DNA from: an uncultured Opitutia bacterium
GTDB lineage: Bacteria > Verrucomicrobiota > Verrucomicrobiia > Opitutales > UBA953
DNA length: 19,383 nt
NCBI GenBank assembly: GCA_903929325.1
Contig: CAIYUD010000082.1
Span: forward strand, 1-19,383
Direction of reading: 5' to 3'
The notes below the pieces were generated by a model. It worked only from the letters and a program-made list of their open reading frames with translations, ran no database searches and was not told the origin of the DNA. The position numbers were made by a program, and so were the translations under genes. Shown here piece after piece: positions 8,301-16,275 of this stretch (the stretch's first letter is position 1; each line of letters starts with the position of its first letter).

Positions 8301-9925
8301 CGAATCGGGTCGATGGGCGGGTTGGTAACTTGAGCAAACAGTTGCTTGAAGTAACTATAAAGGAGACGCGGACGGCGAGAGAGTGCTGCCAGCGGGGTGT
8401 CATCGCCCATTGAGCCGAGTGCTTCCATCGCCGTGTTGGCCATGGGTGACAGAATTAAATCACGTTCTTCTAGGTCCGCACCGAAAGCAATTTGGTGGGC
8501 GACACTATCCGCAACAGGCGTCGGCACGCGTGCCTTAGACTTAGCGAGTGCGTGCAGGTCACGAACAGCTTCGCTGAGGAAGCTTCCGTAGTCGCGACGT
8601 TCCGCAAGGACTTGCTTGCAATCGGCATCTTCGAGGAACTTTCCGTTATTAAGGTCGAGGGCAATCATGCGACCTGGACCGAGGCGACCTGCTTTGACGA
8701 GTGGTGAACCCCAAGGGGCAATTAGTCCAGCCTCGGAAGCGCCGATCACTGTGCCGTCGGCATAAACTTTATAACGAAGTGGACGAAGACCATTACGATC
8801 AAGGGAGGCGCCGAGGTAACGTCCATCGGTGAAAATAATCGCCGCAGGGCCATCCCATGGCTCCATCACCAGGGATTGATAGTGGTAGAAGTTGCGGACT
8901 TTCTCGGGAAGGGAGCCGTCGCTCTCCCAAGCCACCGGCATCATCATGGAGGCAGCGACGATGCCGCTGCGTTTCGCAGGCGGGAGGTCGGCCACTAGTA
9001 ATTGGAAGGCGTTGTCGAAACTCGCTGAGTCCGACATGTCAGGCTGGATAATTGGTCGGAGATCCTTGTAACGCTCCGCCCACTTTCCAGAGATGTCTGA
9101 AAACTCGCGAGCCCGCATGAAATTGCGGTTGCCACGGATCGTGTTAATTTCGCCGTTGTGTGCGATGCAGCGGAAAGGATGGGCCTTCGTCCAGTCGGGC
9201 AACGTATTGGTTGCGAACCGTTGGTGGAAAATTGCGAAAGCGGTAGTGAACTCTGGATCCTTTAAGTCTGTGAAGAATTTCCGGACCTGAGGGGCGTTGA
9301 AGAGTCCTTTATAGGTGACGGTGCGGCTGGAGAAGGAACAGATATAGAAGCCTTCGATTTTAGCTTCGGATGCACGGCGCTCAGAAACTTTGGTTGCCAA
9401 GAAACAACGACGCTCAAATTCGTCTTCGGAAATAACCGAGTCAGCGTCGGCCTTGCAGGCGACAATGGCCTGCCAGATATCGGGGCGTGTCAGCTCGGCT
9501 TTTTTACCAAGGCATCCGGGCTCGACAGGAACTTGACGCCACGCAACCAGCACGAGGCCTTCGTTGTGGACGGCTTCTTCGAGAATTTTTTTGGCGTGGG
9601 ATTGCTGATACTCGTCGCGCGGCAAGAAAATCATCGCGAGCGCGAGGTCTTTATCTTTCGGAACAATTTTGCCTTTGGCCTTAAGGTGACGACGCAGGAG
9701 GGCGTACGGAAGTTGCGTGAGCAAGCCGGCACCGTCGCCGGTCACAGCATCGGCATCAATAGCACCCCGGTGGGCGAGATTGCGGAGACCTTCCATGGCC
9801 CGATCGATGACGGCATGGGTCTTCTCGCCACGCAGGTTGGCGATGAAGCCGACGCCACAGGCATCGCGCTCCATGTCTTTCTGCCAGAGGGGCGAAGGGT
9901 TACGGAAAGTAATGGGCTGCGTCAT
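5375..9925 (-). CDS. gltB: Glutamate synthase, large (glutaminase/FMN/Fe-S) subunit
   Basis: This 1516-residue enzyme transfers the amide of glutamine to 2-oxoglutarate, giving two glutamates. Domains in order are: an N-terminal Ntn glutaminase beginning at catalytic Cys23 (RDACGVGFIANLRGE) with RFATNT and HNGEINT motifs; the central domain; the FMN-binding synthase domain with SGEGGEDP and GQLPGHKVSP blocks; a 3Fe-4S triad C-x5-C-x4-C around residue 1140 (GCAMFRVCHLNTCPVGVATQ); and the C-terminal beta-helix GXGXG domain. I chose ATG 9925 because it leaves 22 residues before the catalytic Cys, a normal short propeptide. The upstream extension to 10159 would overlap gnd on the other strand. 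No small subunit (gltD) adjoins it, so NADPH or ferredoxin dependence is undecided. It is divergent from gnd. Confidence 0.96.
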   Translation of the reverse strand: MTQPITFRNPSPLWQKDMERDACGVGFIANLRGEKTHAVIDRAMEGLRNLAHRGAIDADAVTGDGAGLLTQLPYALLRRHLKAKGKIVPKDKDLALAMIFLPRDEYQQSHAKKILEEAVHNEGLVLVAWRQVPVEPGCLGKKAELTRPDIWQAIVACKADADSVISEDEFERRCFLATKVSERRASEAKIEGFYICSFSSRTVTYKGLFNAPQVRKFFTDLKDPEFTTAFAIFHQRFATNTLPDWTKAHPFRCIAHNGEINTIRGNRNFMRAREFSDISGKWAERYKDLRPIIQPDMSDSASFDNAFQLLVADLPPAKRSGIVAASMMMPVAWESDGSLPEKVRNFYHYQSLVMEPWDGPAAIIFTDGRYLGASLDRNGLRPLRYKVYADGTVIGASEAGLIAPWGSPLVKAGRLGPGRMIALDLNNGKFLEDADCKQVLAERRDYGSFLSEAVRDLHALAKSKARVPTPVADSVAHQIAFGADLEERDLILSPMANTAMEALGSMGDDTPLAALSRRPRLLYSYFKQLFAQVTNPPIDPIRESLVMSLTNYIGGQIGIYETLEDKRTFLQVDTPVLLPHEFEEIPAHFADKLVQLDATFPVNAGPASLEPALRAIAEVAVKAVRDQGARVVVVSDRSANANRAAMPMLLAVGAVHQALVRAGLRLRCGIVAETGEARDVHQLACLIGYGATAVYPWLAYEILRDLHAGGKLDPKVDLAKACENYRKAAGKGLLKIMSKMGISTLLSYQGAQVFEALGVGDKVVDDCFSGTPSPIGGVGYEDIAGETLRRHARAWPTAGGAELSNEGWYLVNKKGDGEVHGWSPKVVAGMGKFLKSGGDAAGWADWKTASEEHAPVTIKDLLRIRFAKEAIALDQVESAKEIRQRFTTAGMSLGAISPEAHECLAIAMNRIGGKSNSGEGGEDPRRFRPLENGDNANSAIKQVASGRFGVTAEYLASAKEIEIKIAQGAKPGEGGQLPGHKVSPLIATLRYSVPGVTLISPPPHHDIYSIEDLAQLIFDLKCVNPRAKICVKLVSCSGVGTVAAGVAKAYADVILVSGHEGGTGASPLSSVKNAGSAWEIGIAEAHQVLMMNDLRSRVTLRTDGGMKTGRDIVIAAILGAEEFNFGTAALIAAGCAMFRVCHLNTCPVGVATQRDDLRAKFRGKPENVIHFFNAVAEDVRVILAKLGKRSIDEIVGRTELLEFVPDAENPKTAKLRLDGLLFNPDPSGDASRIHTRERNNSPGHELCLDDLILQDARHVLVHKTHPFKATYKVRNVHRNVGTRLAGEIAYIHGNRGLPPGILDLTFEGSSGQSFGTFCVQGMTLRLIGEANDYVGKGMNSGEIIIRPAADTTFAWHENIIMGNTCLYGATGGSLFAAGRAGERFSVRNSGATAVVEGVGDHGCEYMTAGTVVVLGPVGRNFAAGMSGGLAFVWDPERKLDDLFNSEMVSLEAIKEAEESAALKSLVAHHAEVTGSPHAAALVKRWDKAVGEFRRVTPLPSPGVTPQVFRYQPAAIA

Positions 9926-10076
9926 GGTCGGGAGCGTGCGCGTTGCGGCCGGAAAGAGCCGTCCGGGGGATAAGATTTGAGGGTGCTTGCCCCCCTTGCA
10001 AGCGCGTATGCCCCTAGGCGGTCCCGGCTTTTTGCATTTGCCACGCCTACCCCACCCCGCATCCCCTCCATATAGC

Positions 10077-11576
10077 ATGAACTCCGACATTGGCCTTATT
10101 GGCCTGGCCGTGATGGGCCAGAACCTCGCCCTCAATATCGCAGACCACGGCTTTGCCATTACCGTTTATAACCGAACAACGGCGAAGACGGATGAATTTA
10201 TCGCCGCCAACCGCAATACTCCCGGGAAACTATCTGGCTCCAAGACGGTCGCAGAGTTTGCAGCTTCCCTCAAACGACCTCGCAAAGCCGTCATACTCGT
10301 TAAGGCAGGTAGCGCCACCGATGCGGTCATCGACGAGCTCGCCAAAGTTTTTGAACCTGGCGATATTATCATCGACGGCGGTAACGCACTTTGGACGGAT
10401 ACCATCCGCCGCGAAAAGGCCCTGAAAGCAAAAGGTCTTCGCTTTATTGGTTCAGGCGTTTCTGGCGGTGAAGAAGGCGCCCGCTTTGGTCCATCCCTCA
10501 TGCCCGGCGGCGATCCCGCTGCGTGGGCGGAGCTTAAACCCATCTGGGAAGCGGTCGCCTCGAAGGTCGACGCTACGACCGGCGTTGAACGCACCGGCGC
10601 AAAACCTGGTAAGCCCATTCAAGGCGGCGTGCCCTGTGTTGCTTACATTGGGCCTGATGGCGCGGGACACTACGTGAAGATGGTTCACAACGGCATTGAG
10701 TACGGTGACATGCAGATGATTTGTGAAGCCTACGACTTAATGCGCGGCTTGCTCGGAATGACGCCCGATGAAGTTGGTGCAGTCTTTGAAGAGTGGAATC
10801 GCGGCGAGCTGAATTCTTTCTTAATTGAAATCACCGCTAAAGTTCTGCGTCAGAAAGATCCTGAAACGGGCGCCCCCTTGGTCGACGTCATCCTCGACAC
10901 CGCTGGACAAAAAGGTACCGGCAAATGGACGAGTGCAAATGCCCTCGATATGGGTGTGGCCGCTCCAACCATTGCCGAAGCGGTCTTTGCGCGCTGCCTA
11001 TCCGCTATTAAAGACGAGCGCGTGGCGGCTGCTAAATCCTTGCGCGGCCCTAAGCCACGCATCACCGGCAAAGTCGATCGCGCCAAGGTCGTCGCACAAA
11101 TCCACGACGCTCTCTACTCGGCCAAGATTTGTTCTTACGCACAAGGATTCCAACTCATGCGCGAGGCGCAAAAGGAGTATAACTGGAAATTGAACTTCGG
11201 TGAGATTGCCCAAATCTGGCGCGGCGGTTGCATCATTCGAGCTAGCTTCCTGCAAAAAATCACGGAGGCCTTTGGCAAGAAGCCACGTCTAGCGAACCTC
11301 ATGCTGGATCCGTACTTCAAGAAGACCATGCGGAAGGCGCAAAAGAATTGGCGCAAAGTCATTGGTCTTGCCGTGAAACATGGCATCCCCGTGCCAACGC
11401 TCGGATCGGCTCTGGCTTACTTCGATTCGTACCGCACGGAGCGTCTCCCACAAAATCTCCTCCAAGGCCAACGCGACTTCTTTGGCGCACACACTTACGA
11501 GCGGACGGACAAGCCACGCGGCGAGTTCTTCCATATCGATTGGCCGAATCCCAAGCGTCCGCAAATTAAAGCCTAA
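10077..11576 (+). CDS. gnd: 6-phosphogluconate dehydrogenase, decarboxylating
   Basis: This 499-residue enzyme oxidises 6-phosphogluconate to ribulose 5-phosphate, CO2 and NADPH in the pentose phosphate pathway. The N-terminal Rossmann motif is GLAVMGQNLALNIADHG (from residue 9). The substrate-binding block GSGVSGGEEGARFGPSLMPGG and the catalytic KMVHNGIEYGDMQMICEAYDLM segment are intact. A typical C-terminus, RDFFGAHTYERTDKPRGEFFHIDWP, follows. The ATG at 10077 starts right at the dinucleotide fold. The longer frame from 9987 adds a Pro-rich, non-conserved tail and would invade the gltB promoter region. The length is slightly above the usual 470-490. No Shine-Dalgarno sequence is visible (TATAGC precedes the ATG). 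The strong terminator begins two bases after the stop. Confidence 0.96.
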   Translation: MNSDIGLIGLAVMGQNLALNIADHGFAITVYNRTTAKTDEFIAANRNTPGKLSGSKTVAEFAASLKRPRKAVILVKAGSATDAVIDELAKVFEPGDIIIDGGNALWTDTIRREKALKAKGLRFIGSGVSGGEEGARFGPSLMPGGDPAAWAELKPIWEAVASKVDATTGVERTGAKPGKPIQGGVPCVAYIGPDGAGHYVKMVHNGIEYGDMQMICEAYDLMRGLLGMTPDEVGAVFEEWNRGELNSFLIEITAKVLRQKDPETGAPLVDVILDTAGQKGTGKWTSANALDMGVAAPTIAEAVFARCLSAIKDERVAAAKSLRGPKPRITGKVDRAKVVAQIHDALYSAKICSYAQGFQLMREAQKEYNWKLNFGEIAQIWRGGCIIRASFLQKITEAFGKKPRLANLMLDPYFKKTMRKAQKNWRKVIGLAVKHGIPVPTLGSALAYFDSYRTERLPQNLLQGQRDFFGAHTYERTDKPRGEFFHIDWPNPKRPQIKA

Positions 11577-11578
11577 CC

Positions 11579-11609
11579 AAAAACCCCGGTCCGCCGGGGT
11601 TTTTTATTT
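11579..11609. terminator. Bidirectional rho-independent terminator between gnd and the exporter cluster
   Basis: The stem AAAAACCCCGG (11579-11589) pairs with CCGGGGTTTTT (11594-11604) around loop TCCG. On the plus strand it runs into TTTTTTATTT after gnd. On the minus strand the A-rich side gives a short U-tract after the outer-membrane factor gene, whose stop codon (11604-11606) lies inside the element. Confidence 0.92.
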
Positions 11610-13028
11610 GTCGGTGGAAGCTTGCCAGCCACCACCCGTGGCGGCTGCTAGGCGCACCGCAGCTTGTCGACGCTCCCAGCCATAAGCTGCGAGTGTACGA
11701 CGCGCCAGAAACAGGTCGAGCCGAGCCGAAAGAACTTCAGATTCATTGGTGAGGCCGGCTTTTGCGCGGGCTTCAGCATTGGCTAAGCGCTCGCGAACGG
11801 CTTCGACAACTTTGCTGGCAAGAAGTTCTTGGGTCCCAAGCTCTCGTATGTCGACAAGCGCATCGTCGACTTCACGAAATGCGTTGAGCACGGCTTTGCG
11901 ATAGGTGCCACGGGCGATATCAAAACGTGCCTGAGCCTGTTCGAGCGTGGCATCGTTTCGACTACCTTCAAAAATAGGTAATGTGAGTGTTGGCGTAAGA
12001 CTCCAGAAACCTGAGGAGCCTTGGCCGACGCGGGATGCGGGATCTGCCTGCCAACCGGCATCACCGATAAGCGTTAGTCGGGGATAATAGTTAGCTCGAG
12101 CGGCACCTTCGCGTGCAAGCGATGCGTCGAGCTGTCGCTCAACGGCTTGGATATCAGGGCGATTCAATAAGAGATCGCTAGGAACGCCTGCACTCATTTC
12201 AGGCATCACAACAGCAAAAGTTGCTGGACCAGTGAGATCGGTTGTTGTCGCAGGCAAAGTCGTGCCAACAGGCGCACCCATGAGAACGCGCAGGGCATTT
12301 TCGGCAGATGCTACTCGGCGACGTCCATCGGCCTCAGCGGCCTTCGCCTGTGCTGCAGCAAGTTTAGCGGCGGAAACAAAATCTCCATCCACAATGCCGG
12401 CCTTGAAGCGATTTTCTGTATGCGCTAATTCTGACATGCGCGCGGCGAACTCAGCTTCGAGACAGGCTAAGTTTTCGCGCTGGAGTTGAACGGCAAACCA
12501 AGTGCGGGCAACTTCCGCGGCAAGTGACACTTTCGCTGAAGCTTCATTAAGACCTGCTGCATACGCTTCATTGAGAGCAGCTTTAGAAAGCGCGCCGGCA
12601 TGATTCCATAAATCTATCTCCCATGAAAGCTGAACGCCGACCGAGGTAACACTGCTACGGCGCGGTAAGCCAGGGAAGTTGCGACCTGTTTCAGCGGAGA
12701 CGCGCTGATCTTGTTGAGCTAGTTTAGCGTCAAGCCGTGGCAATAAATCAGCATCGGTGGCCGTTACGCTTGCGCGCGCCTCTCGAACGCGGGCAGCGGC
12801 AATTGCCATATCCGGACTATCTTGAAGCGCACGGGTGATGAGTGCGGTCAAATTTGAATCACCGAAAGATTTCCACCATTCCGATGATGCGCGCTGGCCG
12901 GCACTTTCGGCAGACCAATGGACATCCTTTGACAGCACGGTGCTGTCAGGTCGCTCCGACGGATTTGCGCACCCCGCTAGGAGTGCCGCGGCAAAGAGCG
13001 CTTTACTTGGAAGCTTCAGGCGAGGCAT
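11604..13028 (-). CDS. Outer-membrane efflux lipoprotein (TolC/NodT family)
   Basis: This 474-residue outer-membrane factor is the exit duct of a tripartite exporter. The start at 13028 gives a clean lipoprotein signal, MPRLKLPSKALFAAALLAGC, with lipobox LAGC and lipidated Cys20. The longer frame to 13229 lacks this and overlaps the upstream gene by over 200 bases. Two repeated TolC-like helical halves follow. The first has SEWWKSFGDSNLTALITRALQDSPDMAIAAARV and QLSWEIDLWN. The second has PSDLLLNRPDIQAVERQLDASLAREGAARANYYPRLTL and FWSLTPTLTLPIFEGSRN. These are standard NodT signatures. It overlaps the 3' end of the membrane-fusion gene by 26 bases and is the last gene of the cluster. The substrate cannot be read from the sequence. 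Confidence 0.92.
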   Translation of the reverse strand: MPRLKLPSKALFAAALLAGCANPSERPDSTVLSKDVHWSAESAGQRASSEWWKSFGDSNLTALITRALQDSPDMAIAAARVREARASVTATDADLLPRLDAKLAQQDQRVSAETGRNFPGLPRRSSVTSVGVQLSWEIDLWNHAGALSKAALNEAYAAGLNEASAKVSLAAEVARTWFAVQLQRENLACLEAEFAARMSELAHTENRFKAGIVDGDFVSAAKLAAAQAKAAEADGRRRVASAENALRVLMGAPVGTTLPATTTDLTGPATFAVVMPEMSAGVPSDLLLNRPDIQAVERQLDASLAREGAARANYYPRLTLIGDAGWQADPASRVGQGSSGFWSLTPTLTLPIFEGSRNDATLEQAQARFDIARGTYRKAVLNAFREVDDALVDIRELGTQELLASKVVEAVRERLANAEARAKAGLTNESEVLSARLDLFLARRTLAAYGWERRQAAVRLAAATGGGWQASTDK

Positions 13029-13887
13029 CGATATAGACGTCCATTTGTTGACCGACGAAAACAGGCCGATCGGCGGGACGGTCAAATTGGTAAATGACTT
13101 GGAGCACGCGTGTGTCGACGCGCTCCGCACTTCCGCCAGTGAGTGAGACTTTGGGAACCACAAATGGCTCAATGCGCACAAAGCGAAGAGGGATGGAGTG
13201 GTCGGCTTCGCCTGCTCGATTGACCTCACCTTTTAAATAGCCTTTGGCAGGAAGATTCTCGCGCATGCGGGGAGCCATCTGCTCATCAATATCGCAGCGA
13301 ATCTGTAAGTGTGAAATGTCACCGATAATCACGGGCACCTTGCCGCCGGCACTGACAAACTCACCCACGCGAACGTTGACCTGCAAAACAGTCCCGTCGA
13401 TCGGCGCACGAATAACCGCGCGCTCAAGACTTGCCTTCGCCAAGTCCGCGCGCGCACGGGCTTCTTGTGCAGCCAAGCGTGCATCTTGCAATGCCGACCC
13501 GGAGATAGCGCCGGTTCCTTCGAGAGAAACCATTCGACGCGCTGAGTCTTCAGCACGTGCCGCAGAAGCTTCTGCAACCGCGAGTGCGGGCACGAGTTCA
13601 CGCGTATCAAGAGTGATTAGCGGGTCGCCTGCTTTAACTTGTTGGGAAACTTTAACGGACACACTTTGAACTACGCCAGCCATGGGCACGCCTAAGAGCG
13701 TGTTCTCGGCAACAGCTTCAACTAAACCTGCGGCAGAGAGTAGGCCGTCTTTCGCGCGCACGGCTGGCTGATAAGGTGGGGGTGTGATTGGAGGTGTTTG
13801 GCCAGCTTTGGAAGCGAGTTGGATGGCGGCAATCGCGCCTGCGGCAGCTAGCACAATAAGCCAAATGCGCTTAGGGGGGAGTTTCAT
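13003..13887 (-). CDS. Periplasmic membrane-fusion protein (HlyD/DevB type)
   Basis: This 294-residue adaptor links an inner-membrane ABC exporter to the outer-membrane factor. The start ATG 13887 (MKLPPKRIWLIVL) lies 4 bases after the ATPase stop and gives a normal N-terminal anchor helix (about residues 7-25). The upstream extension to 13977 would overlap the ATPase gene. Two lipoyl half-motifs bracket a helical hairpin: GVPMAGVVQSVSVKVSQQVKAGDPLITLDTRE, and RAPIDGTVLQVNVRVGEFVSAGG. The hairpin between them is Ala/Arg/Glu-rich and short, about 70 residues. A beta-barrel and a membrane-proximal region follow, ending FVGQQMDVYIDASPEASK. The short hairpin fits a compact DevB/MacA-like adaptor. 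Confidence 0.9.
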   Translation of the reverse strand: MKLPPKRIWLIVLAAAGAIAAIQLASKAGQTPPITPPPYQPAVRAKDGLLSAAGLVEAVAENTLLGVPMAGVVQSVSVKVSQQVKAGDPLITLDTRELVPALAVAEASAARAEDSARRMVSLEGTGAISGSALQDARLAAQEARARADLAKASLERAVIRAPIDGTVLQVNVRVGEFVSAGGKVPVIIGDISHLQIRCDIDEQMAPRMRENLPAKGYLKGEVNRAGEADHSIPLRFVRIEPFVVPKVSLTGGSAERVDTRVLQVIYQFDRPADRPVFVGQQMDVYIDASPEASK

Positions 13888-13891
13888 AAGT

Positions 13892-14623
13892 TTAGTAAGA
13901 AGGTGTTTCGAGTTGGCGGGGGTCGTCAACGACCCGGCTGATGCGACCGTCTTCCATTTCTGCAATGCGGTCTGCAAAACGGAAAATTCGCTGGTCGTGT
14001 GTTACCACAATGACGCAGCGCTTGGGTGAATGAGAAAGTTCGCGAATCATTTCCATGACTTTGCCGCCGGTATCTTTATCTAAAGCGGAAGTCGGTTCAT
14101 CGCAAATTAAGAGGGGTGGCTCATGAACGAGTGCCCGTGCAATGGCCACGCGCTGTTGCTGTCCGCCCGAGAGCGCGGTGGCGGATCCATCTTCGCGTCC
14201 CTCGAGGCCGACTTTTGCCAAAATTTCCCCAGCTTTAGCCGCAGCTTCTGCATAAGACGTTCCCTGGATAAGCAACGGCACCATCACGTTCTCACGCACA
14301 CTCAGGGTTGGGATAAGGTTGAAGGACTGAAAAACGAACCCGAGATTTTTACGACGGAATGCCGTGAGCTCTTCTTGCGTCAAGCCGTCCAAGCGCTGGC
14401 CAAAAACTTCTGTAGTGCCTGCATCCGCTCTCAGGGTGCCGGCGATAACTGAAAGTAAGGTTGTCTTCCCGCAGCCTGAAGGCCCGACGAGCATGATGAG
14501 TTCGCCTTGTCGGGCTTCGAACTCGACTTGCTTAAGCGCCATCACCGCTGATTCGGCGGGTCCAAAAGATTTATCGACGCCATGGATGCGCACCGCGGTC
14601 ACAATGTTTGTCGCAGTACTCAT
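13892..14623 (-). CDS. ABC transporter ATPase (MacB/LolD/DevA type)
   Basis: This 243-residue nucleotide-binding subunit powers the adjacent permease. Visible motifs are Walker A GPSGCGKT (47-54), Q-loop Gln99 (FVFQSFNLIPTLSV), signature LSGGQQQR (151-158), Walker B LLICDEPTSALD (from 171) and H-loop His209 (VVTHD). The FQSFNL and LSGGQQQRVAIARAL forms are typical of the lipoprotein/macrolide-exporter branch. All catalytic residues are present. It starts one base after the permease stop (14625), indicating a strict operon. A stop-to-start gap of 4 bases separates it from the membrane-fusion gene. Confidence 0.94.
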   Translation of the reverse strand: MSTATNIVTAVRIHGVDKSFGPAESAVMALKQVEFEARQGELIMLVGPSGCGKTTLLSVIAGTLRADAGTTEVFGQRLDGLTQEELTAFRRKNLGFVFQSFNLIPTLSVRENVMVPLLIQGTSYAEAAAKAGEILAKVGLEGREDGSATALSGGQQQRVAIARALVHEPPLLICDEPTSALDKDTGGKVMEMIRELSHSPKRCVIVVTHDQRIFRFADRIAEMEDGRISRVVDDPRQLETPSY

Positions 14624-14624
14624 A

Positions 14625-15815
14625 TTAGCCGCGGAAGACGGAGGCTGGATCGACTCGGGCGACTTTAACCATGCCGATGAGGGCTGATGTAAAACTAATG
14701 CCTAATACGAGTACGAAGGTTGCCCAAAGAATTTGTGGATACATTACAAACGGCGGCATGCCTTTCTCGATCATGCCACGTCCGATAGCCTGTGCCATAC
14801 CCACGCCTAAACCAAATCCAAGGAGACCCGCCGTCAGCGCCTGCAGGAGGAGCATGCGAGCGAGCACGCCCATGCTTGCGCCCATCGCTTTAATCGCCGC
14901 GAAGTATTTCAAGTTCTCGAGAACGAACGAATAGAAGGTTTGCCCAGAAATCGCGATGCCGACAAAAAGTCCGAGCAAGACGGCGGTTCCAAAAGAGAAT
15001 GGGATGCCAGTGTTTTTCCAGAACCACCAGAAGGTGCTGCGGGCCAAGCTGCCTTCCTTCCAATGCCAGAGATCTGTATCGGACGTCCAGGCCTTCAGTC
15101 CGGTTTCTCTTTCGATCCGTAAACGCAAGTCGTCGATGGAGACGCCTTCGCGCGGCTCGACTAAAACATAACTCAGCGCACGGCGCACGTTGGCAGTGTA
15201 AGCCTTCGCACGGTCGTAGGTCGTGTAAACAAAAGGCCCTCCGGTAAACGCCCGCTTCACTCGGCAAATACCAACGATACGGGCTTCGGTATCGTTTAAT
15301 TCAAAGGTATCTCCGATTTGCAGCGGGATTATTTTCTCAGACCCATCGGGCTGTATAACAACGTGGCCGAGCAAGTTGGCGCCCCATTCGTCGACCAAGA
15401 CTGTATTGGGCAGGCGGAGATCTTCGATATTACCTTGGGTGAGTGTGGCGGGAGCTCCTGCAAACGTATCGCTATCAATGCCAACAAGGGAAATGAGTTT
15501 GAATTTCCCGTTGGGCATACGGGCCTGCATGATTGAAGAGTGAAGTGGGGCCGCCCAGGAAACGCCGTCGACGCTCCGAACGCGGCTAACGTCCGTGTCG
15601 CGCATCGGCTTAGCATCATTGACCTGCTCAACCTCAGAGTCGCTCACCCAAATAGACGCACGGATGTTGACCATCGGCGTGTACGTCCAACTCATGATGC
15701 CGAAGAAGACCGAGCTCTGCTGCGCCATTAATAATGCGGAAAAGCTTAGCCCGCAGAGAAGCATGGCAAGCTTCGCTCGATCCCCAAATAGCATGTTAAG
15801 CGCTAGGCGATACAT
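14625..15815 (-). CDS. ABC transporter permease (FtsX/DevC-like)
   Basis: This 396-residue permease has the MacB/DevC layout. It has one N-terminal transmembrane helix (about 14-32, LAMLLCGLSFSALLMAQQ), a large periplasmic domain (about 40-265, including VSDSEVEQVNDAKPM and VDGVSWAAPL), and three C-terminal helices near 274-297, 318-345 and 362-386. A conserved AAIKAMGASMGVLARMLLLQALTAG coupling segment lies between the second and third helices. The protein ends RVDPASVFRG, the usual FtsX-family end. Lack of a fused ATPase separates it from MacB proper and fits DevC. It is followed immediately by its ATPase. GGAG lies about 12 bases before the ATG, one of the few Shine-Dalgarno-like sequences in the window. 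Candidate substrates in the family include glycolipids, lipoproteins and peptides. Confidence 0.9.
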   Translation of the reverse strand: MYRLALNMLFGDRAKLAMLLCGLSFSALLMAQQSSVFFGIMSWTYTPMVNIRASIWVSDSEVEQVNDAKPMRDTDVSRVRSVDGVSWAAPLHSSIMQARMPNGKFKLISLVGIDSDTFAGAPATLTQGNIEDLRLPNTVLVDEWGANLLGHVVIQPDGSEKIIPLQIGDTFELNDTEARIVGICRVKRAFTGGPFVYTTYDRAKAYTANVRRALSYVLVEPREGVSIDDLRLRIERETGLKAWTSDTDLWHWKEGSLARSTFWWFWKNTGIPFSFGTAVLLGLFVGIAISGQTFYSFVLENLKYFAAIKAMGASMGVLARMLLLQALTAGLLGFGLGVGMAQAIGRGMIEKGMPPFVMYPQILWATFVLVLGISFTSALIGMVKVARVDPASVFRG

Positions 15816-15846
15816 GCTATGGCGTCTCCGTTTCTAAACTTTCTGC

Positions 15847-16227
15847 TTAAGCCGCAGGTGCGCCGCCAACCATCCAGATATTTTTCAAAGCGGCTGGACC
15901 CCAAGGCGCATGGACAGCCCAAGCTGTTAGAAGGAGAAGAACTACGAGGGACCAGAAGGTGATGACCTTCTTCCGGTTGTCGCTGCGGGCGGAGGCATGG
16001 GCGAGGCCGACTGCCGCAAGCGCTAGTAATGGGTGCAGAAGGGAAACGGATTTTGGGTAAATCACGCACCAATGGATAGCGCCCAAGACCAAATTGATGT
16101 CGATGAGCACCGCAGCGATGCGCTGCAAGACTGGCCGGGGCCGGCTGAAAATTGCGAATAGCAAAACGGTGAGCGCGACGGCAAAGACTAATTCGCCGTA
16201 ATGCTGATGGATAGTCTTGGTGAGCAT
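15847..16227 (-). CDS. Small multi-pass membrane protein, unknown function
   Basis: I do not recognise this 126-residue protein. It has four hydrophobic segments: about 12-28 (LVFAVALTVLLFAIFSR), 37-57 (IAAVLIDINLVLGAIHWCVIY), 61-79 (SLLHPLLALAAVGLAHASA) and 88-108 (VITFWSLVVLLLLTAWAVHAP). A basic loop SARSDNRKK lies before the last helix. It sits 31 bases upstream of the permease and 48 bases after the aquaporin stop, on the same strand, so co-transcription is likely. It could be an accessory subunit of the exporter or simply a neighbour. A CTATAG sequence (16231-16236) lies just before the ATG. No Shine-Dalgarno sequence is seen. Confidence 0.75.
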   Translation of the reverse strand: MLTKTIHQHYGELVFAVALTVLLFAIFSRPRPVLQRIAAVLIDINLVLGAIHWCVIYPKSVSLLHPLLALAAVGLAHASARSDNRKKVITFWSLVVLLLLTAWAVHAPWGPAALKNIWMVGGAPAA

Positions 16228-16275
16228 GGTCTATAGCGTGAGAGAGACTGCCCGCTCTGCAAGCGTCGTCCGTGA

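Noticed and set aside
9987..10076. N-terminal extension of gnd
   Set aside because: The extra 30 residues precede the Rossmann motif, are Pro-rich, and occupy the intergenic control region.
10071..10076. TATAGC as a -10 box for gnd
   Set aside because: It abuts the ATG, so transcription would start inside the coding sequence, and no paired -35 is present.
9926..10159. N-terminal extension of gltB to 10159
   Set aside because: It overlaps the gnd start on the other strand, its sequence is Pro/Arg-rich and unlike GltB, and the catalytic Cys fits the start at 9925.
13029..13229. N-terminal extension of the outer-membrane factor
   Set aside because: It lies wholly inside the membrane-fusion gene and would bury the lipoprotein signal peptide.
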